A stretch of DNA of 64,000 nt from Lentinula raphanica (GCA_027919835.1 JANVFP010000012.1:248001-312000), one strand, 5' to 3'; positions 11,703 to 22,839 are shown, counted from the first letter of the stretch. Translations and numbers: made by a program. The notes: generated from the sequence alone by a model not told the origin.

Positions 11703-12242
11703 AGGGCCTATTCGGATGCCAAAGGTTTTTAAAAAACCGTTATATTTTTCCTTATATGGTATACATTTACCGCTCTTAGTAACTACTAATAAAAATATGT
11801 AACCACCGAAAAACCTTGACTGTTCGGATGATCTGGCGCATAATTAGGCATTTTTATGCCATCAACAGCGCCCACATAGGCGCCCCTTAGCGCCATCTAG
11901 CGCCCTTTAGCGCCCTTTAGCGCCCTTTAGCGCCTGCAGCGCCTATAAAGGCACCATCCAAATTCTTGTGGTCTCTTGCTTTTTTCCACTTTATTTTCCC
12001 TTGAGTGACCATTGTATCTCCTATTAGCTCAGTCTCAGTCCTTACTGCTACTCTAAATACTCACATTGTTGAATTTTTGAGGTCACACAATCTGCCGGAA
12101 GCACGGCATTTCCAAGGCATTTCCCAGGCATTTTCAGAGTTGACGGTTTTCAAGATTGGTTACATTCCCACGATCGGCTAATTACTCGCCAGTAAAAAAG
12201 TTAATCGTTATATAAAAAACCTGTGCCATCCGAATGGAACCT
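11703..12242. mobile_element. Candidate MITE with imperfect inverted ends
   Basis: The left end near 11703-11730 (ATTCGGATGCCAAAGGTTTT core) is mirrored by the right end near 12214-12242, whose reverse complement has ATTCGGATGGCACAGGTTTT. About 22 of 28 positions match, and the AT-rich sequence just inside (TTATAT) is also mirrored. The interior of about 540 bp has no gene and carries a GC-rich 10-bp tandem repeat. The ATTCGGAT ends suggest a hAT-like family, but I see no clear 8-bp target duplication, so the boundaries and class are tentative. It lies just 3' of the FAS1 gene. Confidence 0.55.
11881..11940 (+). repeat. 10-bp tandem repeat, CGCCCTTTAG
   Basis: Six consecutive 10-bp units, three of them exact CGCCCTTTAG and the others variants (CGCCCCTTAG, CGCCATCTAG, CGCCTGCAGC). 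Further GCGCC words occur just upstream (AGCGCCCACATAGGCGCC) and downstream. The array lies inside the candidate element at 11703-12242. Confidence 0.85.
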
Positions 12243-12387
12243 AATCTATCTATGTATTTTTATGAGGTCGACGTGTTATAACATGTTATTCGTTCCAGTA
12301 ACACGATAATGTACAGATAATGATACACGATTGGAATGACTTCTACATTTCTTTCCGTAACACTAACTCACCGATGTACTGGAGACC

Positions 12388-13015
12388 TCACAAACCTTTC
12401 CCAGCGGGCTGGACAATTCTTCCTCCTGCACCGAACGAATGTCCTCCTCCAGAATGTTCCCTTGTCGGCATTGTCTCTTCCCCCTTCTTGTTATGCGTGA
12501 ATTTCTCCATTCCCGCCGTGCCGGGACCAGGGACACGTTTCTGTTCTCTTCTGAAGTGCGGAATCTTCTCCTTGTGATGCTCCGCTTGCTCTTCTGAGCT
12601 CTCTTTGCTCTCCTCGGAGTGATGAATAGGTCGGGGATAATCGTCAAACGTAGGAGAAGACACTGGCTCGGCGGCAGAGTAGGATGGATTCGATGTGTCG
12701 ATGGCGCTTTCATCTGCTGGCATTACTTCACTAAACAGAAAGAGTGAATGTTGGCTCTCTCTCTCTCGACTCACTGAATAATCAGTGATCGAAAATGGGA
12801 CTCACGAAGGACTGTGCATTGAGTGGTGGATATGTGCTTTCGAGTTTATCGAGAGACGACGTCCTCCGACTTTGACTGATATATGATCAACCGGGTCTCA
12901 GTAAGTCCCCAGTACACCGTGATCGACAACATGAAAGAGAAGAGTATGACTCGCCTGCAGGGGGATGTTGGGCCAAGCTGGCCGCTGCGGTTTCTGCCAT
13001 ATTGAAGTTTTCCAT
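12388..13015 (-). CDS. Small disordered hydrophilic protein
   Basis: Three exons on the minus strand: 13015-12955, 12869-12806 and 12730-12388, giving 155 aa starting MENFNMAETAAAS. The first intron (12954-12870) needs a GC donor (CAG|GCGAGT); the second (12805-12731) is GT-AG. The joined sequence is in frame throughout. The protein is polar and charged, with HHSEESKESSEEQAEHHKEK, a basic patch and a Gly-rich end (HSGGGHSFGAGGRI). No known domain is recognised; composition resembles small stress-induced, intrinsically disordered fungal proteins, which is only an impression. A shorter protein starting at MPADES (12723) is possible if the upstream exons are untranslated. Confidence 0.6.
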
Positions 13016-13344
13016 AACGGTTCCAAACTTGGTGACGGTTGGATTAAAGATAGACTTAAGACTACAGGAAGGTTCTGTTTCGTCATAGCACCTTTCGCTT
13101 TATATAGCTTTTCTGCGGGCGTTTCAATCTAGGTCTCCATCGGTATGTCTAGAGTCCCATGACTCGAACTCCCTCTGGGTCTGCTGAGCCTGGACAGGTG
13201 GACAGGAATCAGATTAGCTCAGATACGAGTATGCCAACGATTGACGGTGATATGTTAGAAAGGTATCTTTGTTGCACGCGCTAGCAGGCGCTTTGAATAT
13301 ACATGATTGTATGCCGGTACATTCAGTGACCATTCTAAACCACC
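13016..13344. other. Intergenic, nothing recognised
   Basis: This is the 5' side of the small protein ending at 13015 and the 3' side of the next minus-strand gene. I see no repeat, RNA gene or coding frame that continues into a neighbour. Confidence 0.6.
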
Positions 13345-14111
13345 CTATGTCCTCCTAGAATATTTCTCTCTCCAAATCGGCAACAATCTCACACAAATCT
13401 CCGTCACATACGCGGGTGACCTACACTCATTCAGCCCATCCCTCACCTCGTCCGGGAGGTCATAGTCCGTCAACATCAACAACTCCCAAATCGGATGCAT
13501 GGGATTAGAAAACAACTGAGGAAGCACGTAGCAATTCGTCGGATGCGTCTTCCTCTTGCGGTAATCCGCTTCGAATTTCCTGATGAGATCCGTGATCGCC
13601 TGGGGGTGTTTTCTGGTGGCGATGTAGTAGTGGATGTCGTCGTGGAGGTAATAGTTGGTTAGACGGAGGAGGTTCCATATTTCGTGGCCGGCTGGAAACA
13701 TGGGTGGCAACGGTCGACCCTGAGGATGGTGGGGGCTAATTTGGGGAAGAAGAAAAGGTACGGCGGCCTGAGATGAAGTACTTTGTGCTTGACCTTGAGT
13801 GGCTACTGGTACAGGGATCGTAGGAGGAAGTTGGTTCGGGTCATCAAAATGACGACTGGCGAATGTCATTTGCATGAATTGATTCATCGGCGGGAGTGTG
13901 ACTTGACGAGGGTGAAGTCGACTTGGTCGTTCTTGGAGAGGTGGAAGCATTTGAGGGAAATATTTCGGTAGACCTTTCCGTTCTAATGCGGGATTGTGTC
14001 TGATTGTTGTACGACTGGTCAGTCTATGATAGCGATAATGAATGAACAAAGTACGAACCTTCCATCAGGGAGATATCGAGGTGGTTTCTCGTCGTTTATC
14101 ATGATCGACAT
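13345..14111 (-). CDS. Unrecognised Pro/Gln-rich protein
   Basis: Two exons on the minus strand, 14111-14059 and 13999-13345, with a 59-nt GT-AG intron, give 235 aa starting MSIMINDEKPPRYLPDGR. The first half is Pro-rich and probably disordered. The second half contains two similar segments, HEIWNLLRLTNYYLHDDIHY and HPIWELLMLTDYDLPDEVRD, each followed by a basic helix; these look like an internal duplication of about 60-70 residues. No known family is recognised. The start is chosen because splicing to it preserves frame; other upstream open frames read into noncoding-like sequence. Confidence 0.65.
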
Positions 14112-14595
14112 GGTTGGCAAAGAAAGGAGTAGAATGAGTGGCAACTTGTGATGGCTTTACTACTTGGATAAAGGAGCGGAGAGCAAGTGAGTTGAGAGAG
14201 TTCAGAAAACGATGAGGGGAATTCAGGAAGATCGCTGAGTATTTATGCCCAGCTGGAGGCGCAACAAGACCATTGTCCTTCCATTTGACCACATCCAAGC
14301 TCCAAACAATGAGCGCCTCGAGAGGCACATACAATTCTGAGAGAGAAGAATAGGTTTGGGGTCGATGAGGCCAAAGTCTGAAACGTTTGGGTAGTAGAAA
14401 GTGGTAGTAACTTGAAGCTGAAGCGGTCCTATTAGAGAGCGGCAGGTCAAATGCCTAAACTCATGGTCAAAAGCGGGCGGTCACCTGCGATCACGCGAAG
14501 AGCAAAAAAGAGACAAACAATAGGCGTCAATATATTCGCAAAAGGTAATGTACACAACCATGGCCATTGGACAAGAAGATCCCATGGTCAAGCTT
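14112..14595. other. Intergenic, no confident gene
   Basis: Two overlapping minus-strand open frames (to 14450) occur here, but neither splices into a family-like protein. The region probably holds the promoter/5' leader of the gene at 13345-14111 and the 3' end of the aldo-keto reductase gene. Confidence 0.5.
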
Positions 14596-16185
14596 TCAAG
14601 GCCTAAGCGCTTTAGGGTACGGGATTCTTGCCATCTTGCCTGCGGTCTTCAGTAAGATGTTAAAGTCACTTCCATCGCCCTGTCCATGTATAGGTTAGTA
14701 CTGAGCAACTGGATTGATAGTATCAAGAGATGCTCACGATGAAATCGGTCGGGAAGCCGACATCGAACGGAAGTACGCTCTCTAGCTCCTTGATGTGCTC
14801 ATCCGAAAGAGAGATACTCAGCGCCTCGAGGTTCTCTACAAGATTTTCGACCTTCCGTCCGCCGATGATAGGGAACACGTATGGTGTTTTCTGCATCACA
14901 TAAGCGATGGCAACTACGAGCATTCTTCAATCCATTGATTGATGAAAACACTGAGTGATGTTGACGCACCTGCTGCGATACTCTTCGCACCAATCTCCTT
15001 CGCTACTTTTTCCAACGCATGGCTCATCTTCACCTCGTCCTCCGAACGTTCCCAGTTACCAGTAGTCATTCGCCCCTTCTCGCCGGTGGTTCGACGGCGT
15101 TCCTCCTCTTCGTCCGTGCGCAGTTTTCCTCGGGCAAGGACTCCCCAAGGTGCGAGTGCCATGCCTAACATGGATTGGAGAAGTCAGAAGATAGTGGTTG
15201 GGACAATGAAGGTGAACATACCCATAGAGCGTGCCATCGGAATGATATCTCGCTCAAACGAGCGATCCATGATACTCCATTTGCCTTGATACACCACAAA
15301 TGGGGTCTTGCCGTGGTCAATGGCGTATTGGTTTGCTCGCGAAACCACCCAAGCGGGAGTATCCGAGACGCCCTAGAGTGACAAAGCAAGTCTCAGTTCA
15401 AGAGAATGGTATCAAGACAGAGTCCACGTACAAGATAGATAACTTTTCCGGAAGTTACCAAATTATGCAAACTGTCCATGACTTCTTCCACGCTCGTATC
15501 AAAGTCCCACCAGTGGAGATAGAGGAGATCGATATAATCGGTGCGCAACTTTTTCAAGCTCGCTTCGACGCTCATGTGCAGTGATTTCGCGTTGTTACCG
15601 GTGAAATTGACTTTTTGTGCGATATTGGAATCGCCGTGCTTGTAGTTGGTCGTGTACTGTATGCATCAGAGTTACACTTTACCAAGAGGTCCAGCGATAT
15701 GAGTGATACGCACCTTGGTAGCAATGACCAGTTGGTCACGAATTTGACGTTTCTCTATCCACTCTCCAATGAACTGCTCAGAGGTTTCGTTCTGGCTGCA
15801 AGGAGACTAGATGAGTTTCTAACATGGAGGTTGAAGGGAAAGAGTACGGAACTAGTTGTTGGCAGTATCGATAAAGTTGCCTCCCATGTCGAAGTAGGCG
15901 TCGAGCAATTTAAAACTAGATTCCTTGTCCATTGAGCCCATGAACTGATGCCAATAGATGTAAGTGGACATTCATTTGCGCAGAATAAGAGTCGCTCACC
16001 GAGTTCCATTGGTCTCCGATGCTCATCGCACCAAGGCATATGGGAGACACTCTGACACCTACAAATCGGTATTGAGCGTACCAGTGACGGTGGTGGATTA
16101 GAGATATCGTACCTGACCGAGGAGAGAGTACACGATATACACCAAGCTTGGTTGGAGGTTCAGGAGCTGGTTGCCAGAAAGACAT
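14596..16185 (-). CDS. Aldo-keto reductase (aryl-alcohol dehydrogenase type)
   Basis: Read from 16185 ([18 protein letters not shown]) to a TGA at 14598-14596. Features of the AKR fold in order: [27 protein letters not shown] (catalytic Tyr), [14 protein letters not shown] (catalytic His region), [31 protein letters not shown] and [18 protein letters not shown] (NADP-binding loop). The family reduces aldehydes and ketones with NADPH; this subgroup resembles fungal aryl-alcohol dehydrogenases. Several 50-60-nt introns interrupt it. One (15852-15796) splits the catalytic Tyr codon TA|C. The last exon encodes [20 protein letters not shown]. Substrate is unknown. It is divergent from the mitochondrial carrier. 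Confidence 0.88.
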
Positions 16186-16514
16186 CGTTCGATAGTGGGT
16201 GTGTATGCTTGAGAGAAAAGTGTTCTTGGTTGTTTTTATAGCTGGTCACATTCCACCATTCTCCACGATTCGAATTAGAAACTGTTCCGCTGAGCATCCG
16301 AGTCCGCGAAGAATTGATAAAACGTCGTAATCGATATTAATCAAGAACGAAAACATGACCGACGCAGACGCAGTGCTGAGTGTTGATCATGTAAAATATT
16401 TGAGAGTTGGAAGGCATGGTGGTAAAAGAGAGAAAGAAGATTTCACATGTTTACGGAAACCTTGGACCGGCTTTCATGTCAAACCCAATTCTCTTTTGTC
16501 TACTCTAATCCTCA
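16186..16514. promoter_or_regulatory. Shared intergenic region of divergent AKR and carrier genes
   Basis: The 329 bp between the two start codons should contain both promoters. An open frame from 16355 runs into the carrier region but in a different frame from the carrier protein, so I treat it as noncoding leader. No clear binding motif is claimed. Confidence 0.5.
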
Positions 16515-17801
16515 ATGGTGAGCTCAATTTCAACATCTCTCCAATCTCCCCGTTGAACCCCCTCACTTGTAGGTCGAAGCAGACCCACCAATCGCTAAAC
16601 CTGTCTCGGCCACAGCAGAAAACGTCAAGGCTTTCATCGCTGGAGGATTCGGTGGCGTTTGCGCTGTTCTCGTCGGTGAGTTCCGCGTGTCCATCCTCGT
16701 ACAACTACCCCGGGTGACCTGCTGAACATAGGACATCCATTCGACTTGACGAAAACGCGTTTACAGACCGCACCTACTGGTACTTACACTGGTGCAATAG
16801 ATGTTGTCAAGAAAACATTAGCAAGAGATGGTGTTTTTGGGTAAATTCCTTCGATATCAACCTTTTCCAAGCTAACAATTTGGTTGAAGAGTTTATCGAG
16901 GCATTGTACCACCTCTCTTCGGCGTCACTCCTATATTCGCAGTATCATTCTGGGTAAGAGCGTCCAGCGACAAGCAGATCCATTGCTAATAACTCCCTCA
17001 AGGCATACGATGCGTCGAAGAAGCTTATCCTATCCTTCAGCAACAACGATGGTCCTTTATCAACCACTCAAATCGCTGCCGCTGGTTTCTTTTCCGCGGT
17101 TCCTACTACTGTCGTGACCGCCCCGGTCGAACGAGCAAAGGTCCTCCTGCAGGCACGTTCGTTTTCTGCATATCAATGACCAAGAATAACAAGTAAGCCT
17201 ACCCCAGGTGCAAGGACAGGGTCTCTCAGAGCAAAAGTACAAGGGTGTAATAGGCGTTTTACGACATATGTATAACGAAGGAGGTGTTCGAAGTATCTTC
17301 AAAGGCTCTGGGGCAACATTGGCCCGAGACGGACCAGGAAGCGCAGCGTGGGTCTCTCGTGTTCGTATTTGAGAGTTCAACTTAGAGAGAACCTTGTTTG
17401 CAGCTACTTTGCTGCATATGAAGTAACGAAGAAAGCACTCACCCCAGCTGGCGCTTCACCCTCGGATCTCAATCTAGGATCCATCATCTGCGCAGGAGGT
17501 GTTGCAGGAGTCGCTATGTGGGCTTTAGCTATCCCACCAGATGTATGTCTCCATCATCAGGGATAGTCCAACGGAATACAACTCATGAGAACAATTCCAG
17601 GTCCTCAAATCCAGGATTCAGTCCGCACCAAAGGATACTTACTCCGGTATCCTTGATTGCGCGAGAAAGACTATTGCACAAGATGGTGTAGCGGCGTTGT
17701 GGAAAGGTTTCGGTCCTGCCATGGCTCGTGCTTTTCCTGCAAATGCTGCAACTTTCCTTGGTGTTGAGGCTTCGAGGAAAGCGCTGGATAAGTTCATGTA
17801 G
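16515..17801 (+). CDS. CRC1: Mitochondrial carrier, carnitine/acylcarnitine type
   Basis: Inner-membrane carrier with three tandem repeats, each with the Px[DE]xx[KR] signature: HPFDLTKTRLQ, APVERAKVLLQ and IPPDVLKSRIQ. The segments LARDGVFGLYRGIVPPLFG and IPPDVLKSRIQSAPKDTYSG match the carnitine/acylcarnitine carriers (yeast Crc1, mammalian SLC25A20), which exchange acylcarnitines for carnitine to feed mitochondrial fatty-acid use. The in-frame ATG at 16515-16517 is followed at once by an intron (16518-16572), so the first coding exon is only the start codon; translation resumes VEADPPIAKPVSATAENVKA. Six or more short introns follow. The stop is TAG at 17799-17801. Family certain, substrate assignment likely. 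Confidence 0.87.
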
Positions 17802-18096
17802 GATTGGGGGTAGAAGGGGTCAGCCTTGGGTACTATTTGTCAGGCCATATGTAGAAACTTCACGTCGCAATAAACGGTACAGTTCATTCTTGCTTGTCTA
17901 TCATGGGCTCTCCACTCATATATGACAGACTCTAGGAGACTTGTACTATACCGCTGGGCCATCTTATCAAGGCTCGATAATTTCATTCGCGAGCAACTTA
18001 TCCTGCCCTGCCTAATCCCTATTCCATGAATCATTACGATTCGATGTCTCTATTCATTATGGGGAAGGTATGCAATCTATACAACAAGGTATGCTA

Positions 18097-19207
18097 CTAA
18101 GCCTTTGCCATTGCACTGCTAGTAGGCTCCTCTGCGCCAGTGCGAGCTTCAGTCTCAGCAGGTAGTGGAATAAGGTCTGCCTCTTCGTCGGTTTCGCTCC
18201 TGAATGTGAATTTTCGAACCTCAGCGTTGGCCCAAGGCTGTCAATGGAATCACCGTTGAACTTGTTGTACTAGATGATAGAATTAGGAAGAAATTGTCAC
18301 CTCGAAGTATGATTTGATGATTTGTCGAAGAATATCCCCGTGGGCAACGACGACGATGTTCTGCATAGTAAAGTGTAACGTTGAACTCAACTAACAAATA
18401 CTATCACACATACCTGTTCAGCACGATCTCGGAGCCATCGACGTACCCAACGAGCACGCGCTCTCACTTTGTCGGTCGTAGGTGCGAAATCCCCTAGTTA
18501 ACGAAGACCTCACTGATCAGATTTCGACCAAACTTCCAAACGAAGTATTCTCCCTCCACCTTTTTTAGAATTCCAGTCGTCCTCCAACGACTCGAAATCA
18601 ATTCCTTGGAATTCATCATCCTGTCTCAGCTGATCTTTGGAAGATCCAGTATCGCAGGGATGATCATTAGCCTCTTGCAGGCGAGATAACACAATGATTG
18701 GCTGTTGTGCGTTTAGGAATTGAGTCTACTTTCGTAGTAACGAACGTGCCCTCGTGAATAGAGTTTCTGACCTTTGGAGGACTTTCGCTCTCTAGACGCG
18801 CTCTCAAGCCCCGATAGCCAATGATCGTGGTCTGTAGGGTGCGTTTGAGCGGGCTGGATACAAGCAGATCGGCGGATTGCTGTAGCTCGGTTGTTTGAGA
18901 GAAGAGCTCTTCAGATTGACGTCTATGGTCAAAAGTTGGCCATGATAGGAATGAGATAGTGTTCGGAGAAAGGATTTAGAGAGCCCGACCTTCCTAGGGA
19001 TGTTAGAGGTGGATCTGGGATAGAATAGTCCTAGTTTTCGGTGATTCAGCGCTCTCGTTGTCTCTAGCTGAAAGAGTCGTGCATGACGATCGTCACCTCG
19101 TCGACGTTGTGTTCGGCTTCTGTGTGTATGAGTTAGACGATTGTTTGGAGTTAGATCGAGGATGGATACACACGAGCATGTCTGGTCAGGTGAATTACTT
19201 TTACCAT
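18097..19207 (-). CDS. Histidine phosphatase (phosphoglycerate mutase-like)
   Basis: Start ATG at 19207 gives MVKVIHLTRHAQ, the catalytic RH motif. After an intron comes AEHNVDE, then (across a second intron) DYSIPDPPLTSLGRRQSEEL, SADLLVSSPLKRTLQTT and, near the C-terminus, NIVVVAHGDILRQII with the second catalytic His. This is the standard order of the branch-1 histidine phosphatase fold; fungal members of this type are small cytosolic phosphatases of unclear substrate. The C-terminal tail is acidic and ends SAMAKA. Introns are about 50-60 nt and all join in frame. Confidence 0.85.
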
Positions 19208-20043
19208 CTAGTTTGAATCGATGTTGTCTATACACGATCTATGGAAAGGTCCTATAGTGCAAGTACTTCAAACTAAGAAGAGGAAACAGGAGGAAACACG
19301 TTTTACCGTGGGAAGCCCCTATCTTCGTTCTTCCTGCCCTGCCATGCTTGAACAACTTTTTTGAAATGTATATTCAATTTTTGGGGAACCCTGCTGCCAC
19401 AGTAGAAGATAATGAACGACATTGTGAGCTCTTGTGAGCTTCCATAGTTTCCTTTTAGGTCATTCTGTGAAAGTATTCGTCCTGATCGCCCAACTTTCCA
19501 TACAAAGTGCGCATGCGTGCGGTTTTTGCGGTTTATTGGCAGCCAAAGAAGGAGCTTTACATGCTGGAGTCGAATAAGTGGCCGTCTCGGGAAAGACTCA
19601 TTTTGAGGAAACTTCTCAATTTTCAGATTGGCAGTGACTTGAGTGCAATTTGAACACTGTTGATTGCAGATTTTCGTTGACCTCTCTCCTCACCAGTCAG
19701 GTTCCTTTCGCTGGCTTCATAGGCGTTAGCTGTTCCAAACACACAATATCACAAATCAGGCAAATTGTTGTTCGTTCTAGCATTCGAACACCTCCCCCCT
19801 TTCACGTCATATGTACCACGGATATTTCACCACGATCCGATGCTGCACGGACAAAAGGAACTTGCAAAGCACACACAGAAGCGACATCAAAGAATTATAT
19901 CGAAGAGATAAATCTAATTTCTATATACTAGATTATGTGGTTTGCAAAAGGGCGTAGTATTAAAGGACAGAGATGCCTGGATAATTCTTAAAGTGCCCAA
20001 TTCAGCTCCCTGTACATTTTGTATCAACGCACCACTCGACTGT
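19208..20043. other. Intergenic, nothing confident
   Basis: About 840 bp between divergent genes. Short open frames (for example 19650-19931) have no family-like sequence or neat splice joins. The frame of the next gene is open upstream to 19942, so that gene may start earlier than listed. Confidence 0.5.
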
Positions 20044-20484
20044 ATGATGTCTTCCATCAACAACCAGCAAGCATTTGCCGCGCAGGATGCTCCGGCCGAG
20101 GTGCGTATCGTTGACATTGTCTTACCTTGAAACCCTTCGTCCTATTCCTCTGGACCTCCGCCACGGGCTAGCATCCAACGGGCAATGTTGCGCTAACCTC
20201 CCCTTCCTCTCAGCGTGATCTCACCAGCTCTCTTGATGCCCAAGGAGACGATATCGATGGCGATGTACGTACCGCGTTTTGCATATATGATGATAGTGAT
20301 TTTTAACAGTATCCTCCCGAAGACGGACGATTTCCGTGGGAAAAGACCTCACAAGCCGGGTCACCCTGAGCTTCCACGCCGGGACATAGTCAGGAAACTC
20401 GTTGATGCACTCGGGATGGCTACGGCTGCTGCTCAGCTTGGAGTCGATATTGCGACTCTCCAGGCATATTTGAATGGAAATTGA
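20044..20484 (+). CDS. Small unrecognised protein, 3' end uncertain
   Basis: Exon from 20044 (MMSSINNQQAFAAQ) to about 20100, then 20214-20264 (RDLTSSLDAQGDDIDGD) and 20323-20484, ending AYLNGN. The intron at 20265-20322 is set by frame. The C-terminal part (PELPRRDIVRKLVDALGM then QLGVDIATLQAYL) looks like a helix-turn-helix, but I do not recognise a family. Past the stop, the same frame stays open for about 40 codons, and another frame ends at 20647 with a plausible peptide (GELKGYLSEKNLKSW), so a further intron and exon are possible. An in-frame ATG also exists at 19942. Confidence 0.45.
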
Positions 20485-20982
20485 CCTCGGTTGGTACAAT
20501 TTGCTCATCGAATACCGGTCAATTACCGTGATATAACTGACATTGAGAAAGGTGCTCAACGTGCAACGCACCTTCACGAACGCGGAAGGCGAGTTGAAGG
20601 GATATTTGAGTGAGAAGAATCTGAAGTCGTGGAATCTTGAGCTGTAAGCTGTGAGATCTAGTCTGAACTCATTGCATGTACTGTAGTATATCCTGCGCTT
20701 TGTAAAGAGAGAGTCATACGTCCTGAAAGTCTGAAATGAAGTTGTAGGGAAAAAGTGAAGAAAAGGGGCTTGTTTGCATTGTTCGGCTAGCCACGTGGTT
20801 GAAATTAGATCTACATCCGTGGAATCAAATTTGAACTCCTACTCAGTCTTCTTCTACCCACTGTGACTCTGAGCTACCTCCTTCCTTCACGAAATATTTT
20901 CCTTCATTCGCTGCACGACAATCACGACATTTACGAATATCCTGCTTAAATTTGCTTGCTCTTGCTTCCCTGTCTGACAAGA
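20485..20982. other. Intergenic or 3' extension of the small gene
   Basis: Bases to about 20647 may be an extra exon of the upstream small gene (see its entry). The rest is AT/CT-rich and probably is the promoter of the next gene; no repeat or RNA gene seen. Confidence 0.45.
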
Positions 20983-22703
20983 ATGTCAAACTCGTAAGTC
21001 TTTGTACGCTTCAGAGGCGTTCAGCTGTTTTTTTTTGATGTATTCATGGTTGGATAGTGAAAGCTCCCCTTCACGCAGTGGAAGCAAACAGAAGAAGACC
21101 TCGCGCTCCAAAGCTGCTCGCGCGCTTTCTGCGTCAGAGTGAGTGTACTTTGCATGTTGTATCTGGACAAAGAATTGTTAATCGAGTTGTTCGCGTATCT
21201 GTAGGATATCCAAGAATAGCCATCATTTCGAAATATGGTGTACATATCAACATTTGGAAAGAGCCGCCTACGAAGACATCCCTGAGAGCTTCAAGAGCGA
21301 TGTCGAAACTGTCTTTGATGTGGGCGGGCGGCTACCCACTGCATGGACTCAACAGGTTGTTATATATTCATTTCACATTTAAGAGGAACTATTAAGAACC
21401 AGGATCGACAGGAGTCCGAAGAGTATAAATTATTGTCAACATTTGCCCCGCCCGAGTTCATTGCGTTCATCAGTGAAGCATACCACGAGGACCCTTCTCT
21501 CTTTAGCACGGACATCAACAAACCTCTGTCTACTCTTTATCTGCCTCTGACGACCGTCTTTACTGCTTGGCAACGTCTCAAAACCATGCTTCATTCAAGT
21601 CAAAGATGGTCCGAAGCAGACTTTGCAGATGCGTGAGTCTGATTTGTGTTTCTACTCCATCCAATGCATAGAATGAACTTCATTCAAATACTAGCTACGC
21701 TCAGTTTCGGGGTCCTGCCCTCAAAGCAAGTACACGGCTGTGCGTACTGACTGCATTCTTCCATCCGACATCTGTTGATATTTCCGTCTAGCATGCAATG
21801 TAGCGTTAGCCTCCCTCAGCCACTGCGAACCCATGTGGATGCTGAAGCCGCCCGTATATTAAGCTCCCGGAAATCGATTCCTGATTGCCTCGTAATGGTC
21901 CCGCCCGAGTCGATCCGTCATCTCTCGAATTCAACAAGTTCTGTTTTCAAACGGCTCAAAAAGAACAAAGCTGTTCAGAAGACTGGCAGTGCGGTGAAAA
22001 GCTCTTCTTTCCCGTATCAAGCCACTGTGTGTTATTCGATCCCCGACACACCTGCTTTTGAATTTGTGAGTAGTATCTGGGAGGACAAGAAGCCGGTGCA
22101 CAGTATGCCTGAGCATGCCTATCGACAAAACAGGATGTCCACAGCATCTGCAGCACGTCAATTACACTCTATGCATGTAGATGCTCCTGTCCTTGGGCTG
22201 ACCTGGACGCACGAGTATGTCAGAGCTCATGTTGATTGGTGCCAGAGGTCCCAATCCGACAAACATCCGGTAAGCTTCATGACGCATCTTGTACGGAAAA
22301 CGTTCAATTGATTACTGTCTGTCCTTAGGTGGTTTATTCTGCTCCGTACGTTCGCTATGTCGAAGCGGAAGACCCGGTCGAGGGCGATCAGGAATATCAT
22401 CGCTGGGACCTCACCCGCGCCAGTCATATTTTGGATCTCTTTTTCCTCATCACCAACATTGATCATTGGACGACGACAGGGTTTCTAGATCGAGTGGGCA
22501 AGGGAGTTACTGCGCTTGAGAAGAGTATCATTGAAGATGGGGAACCTTTTGAACCGTGGAGACGGTTCGGGGACATTGTACCGCGTCCTCGACGGGCCCT
22601 CTCTGCGATGGAAAACGCTGAGATAACTGCCAGTGTACTGTTGACGCAGTGTTCCATTTCTCCGAAACCAAAACGCAAGACCAAGGCCCGAGCACTTCGT
22701 TGA
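20983..22703 (+). CDS. Unrecognised conserved-looking protein
   Basis: Start ATG at 20983; the first coding exon is only MSN plus two bases. The N-terminus is basic and Ser-rich (SGSKQKKTSRSKAAR). Later exons give EAAYEDIPESFKSDVETVFD after a 123-nt intron (21139-21261), then YKLLSTFAPPEFIAFISEAY, LVMVPPESIRHLSNS, VVYSAPYVRYVEAEDPVEG and WDLTRASHILDLFFLI. The C-terminus is basic (SPKPKRKTKARALR). All joins keep frame, and the amino-acid composition is that of a folded protein. I do not recognise a domain. Similar lineage-specific genes are common in Agaricomycetes, so it may be restricted to that group. Confidence 0.65.
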
Positions 22704-22839
22704 ACATTGACCGAACCTCTAAAGCGATGATTCCTACTGTACATAATTATCATACTTACATACTACATACTACATAGTCCACCGATCAATGAAACTGCGA
22801 CACCTTCCATCCCTATTATTGTACTACGAGAACTTCTGT

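Noticed and set aside
14596..16185. Secondary-metabolite cluster based on the aldo-keto reductase and Zn2Cys6 regulator
   Set aside because: The genes are more than 30 kb apart, and no synthase, terpene cyclase or P450 lies between them.
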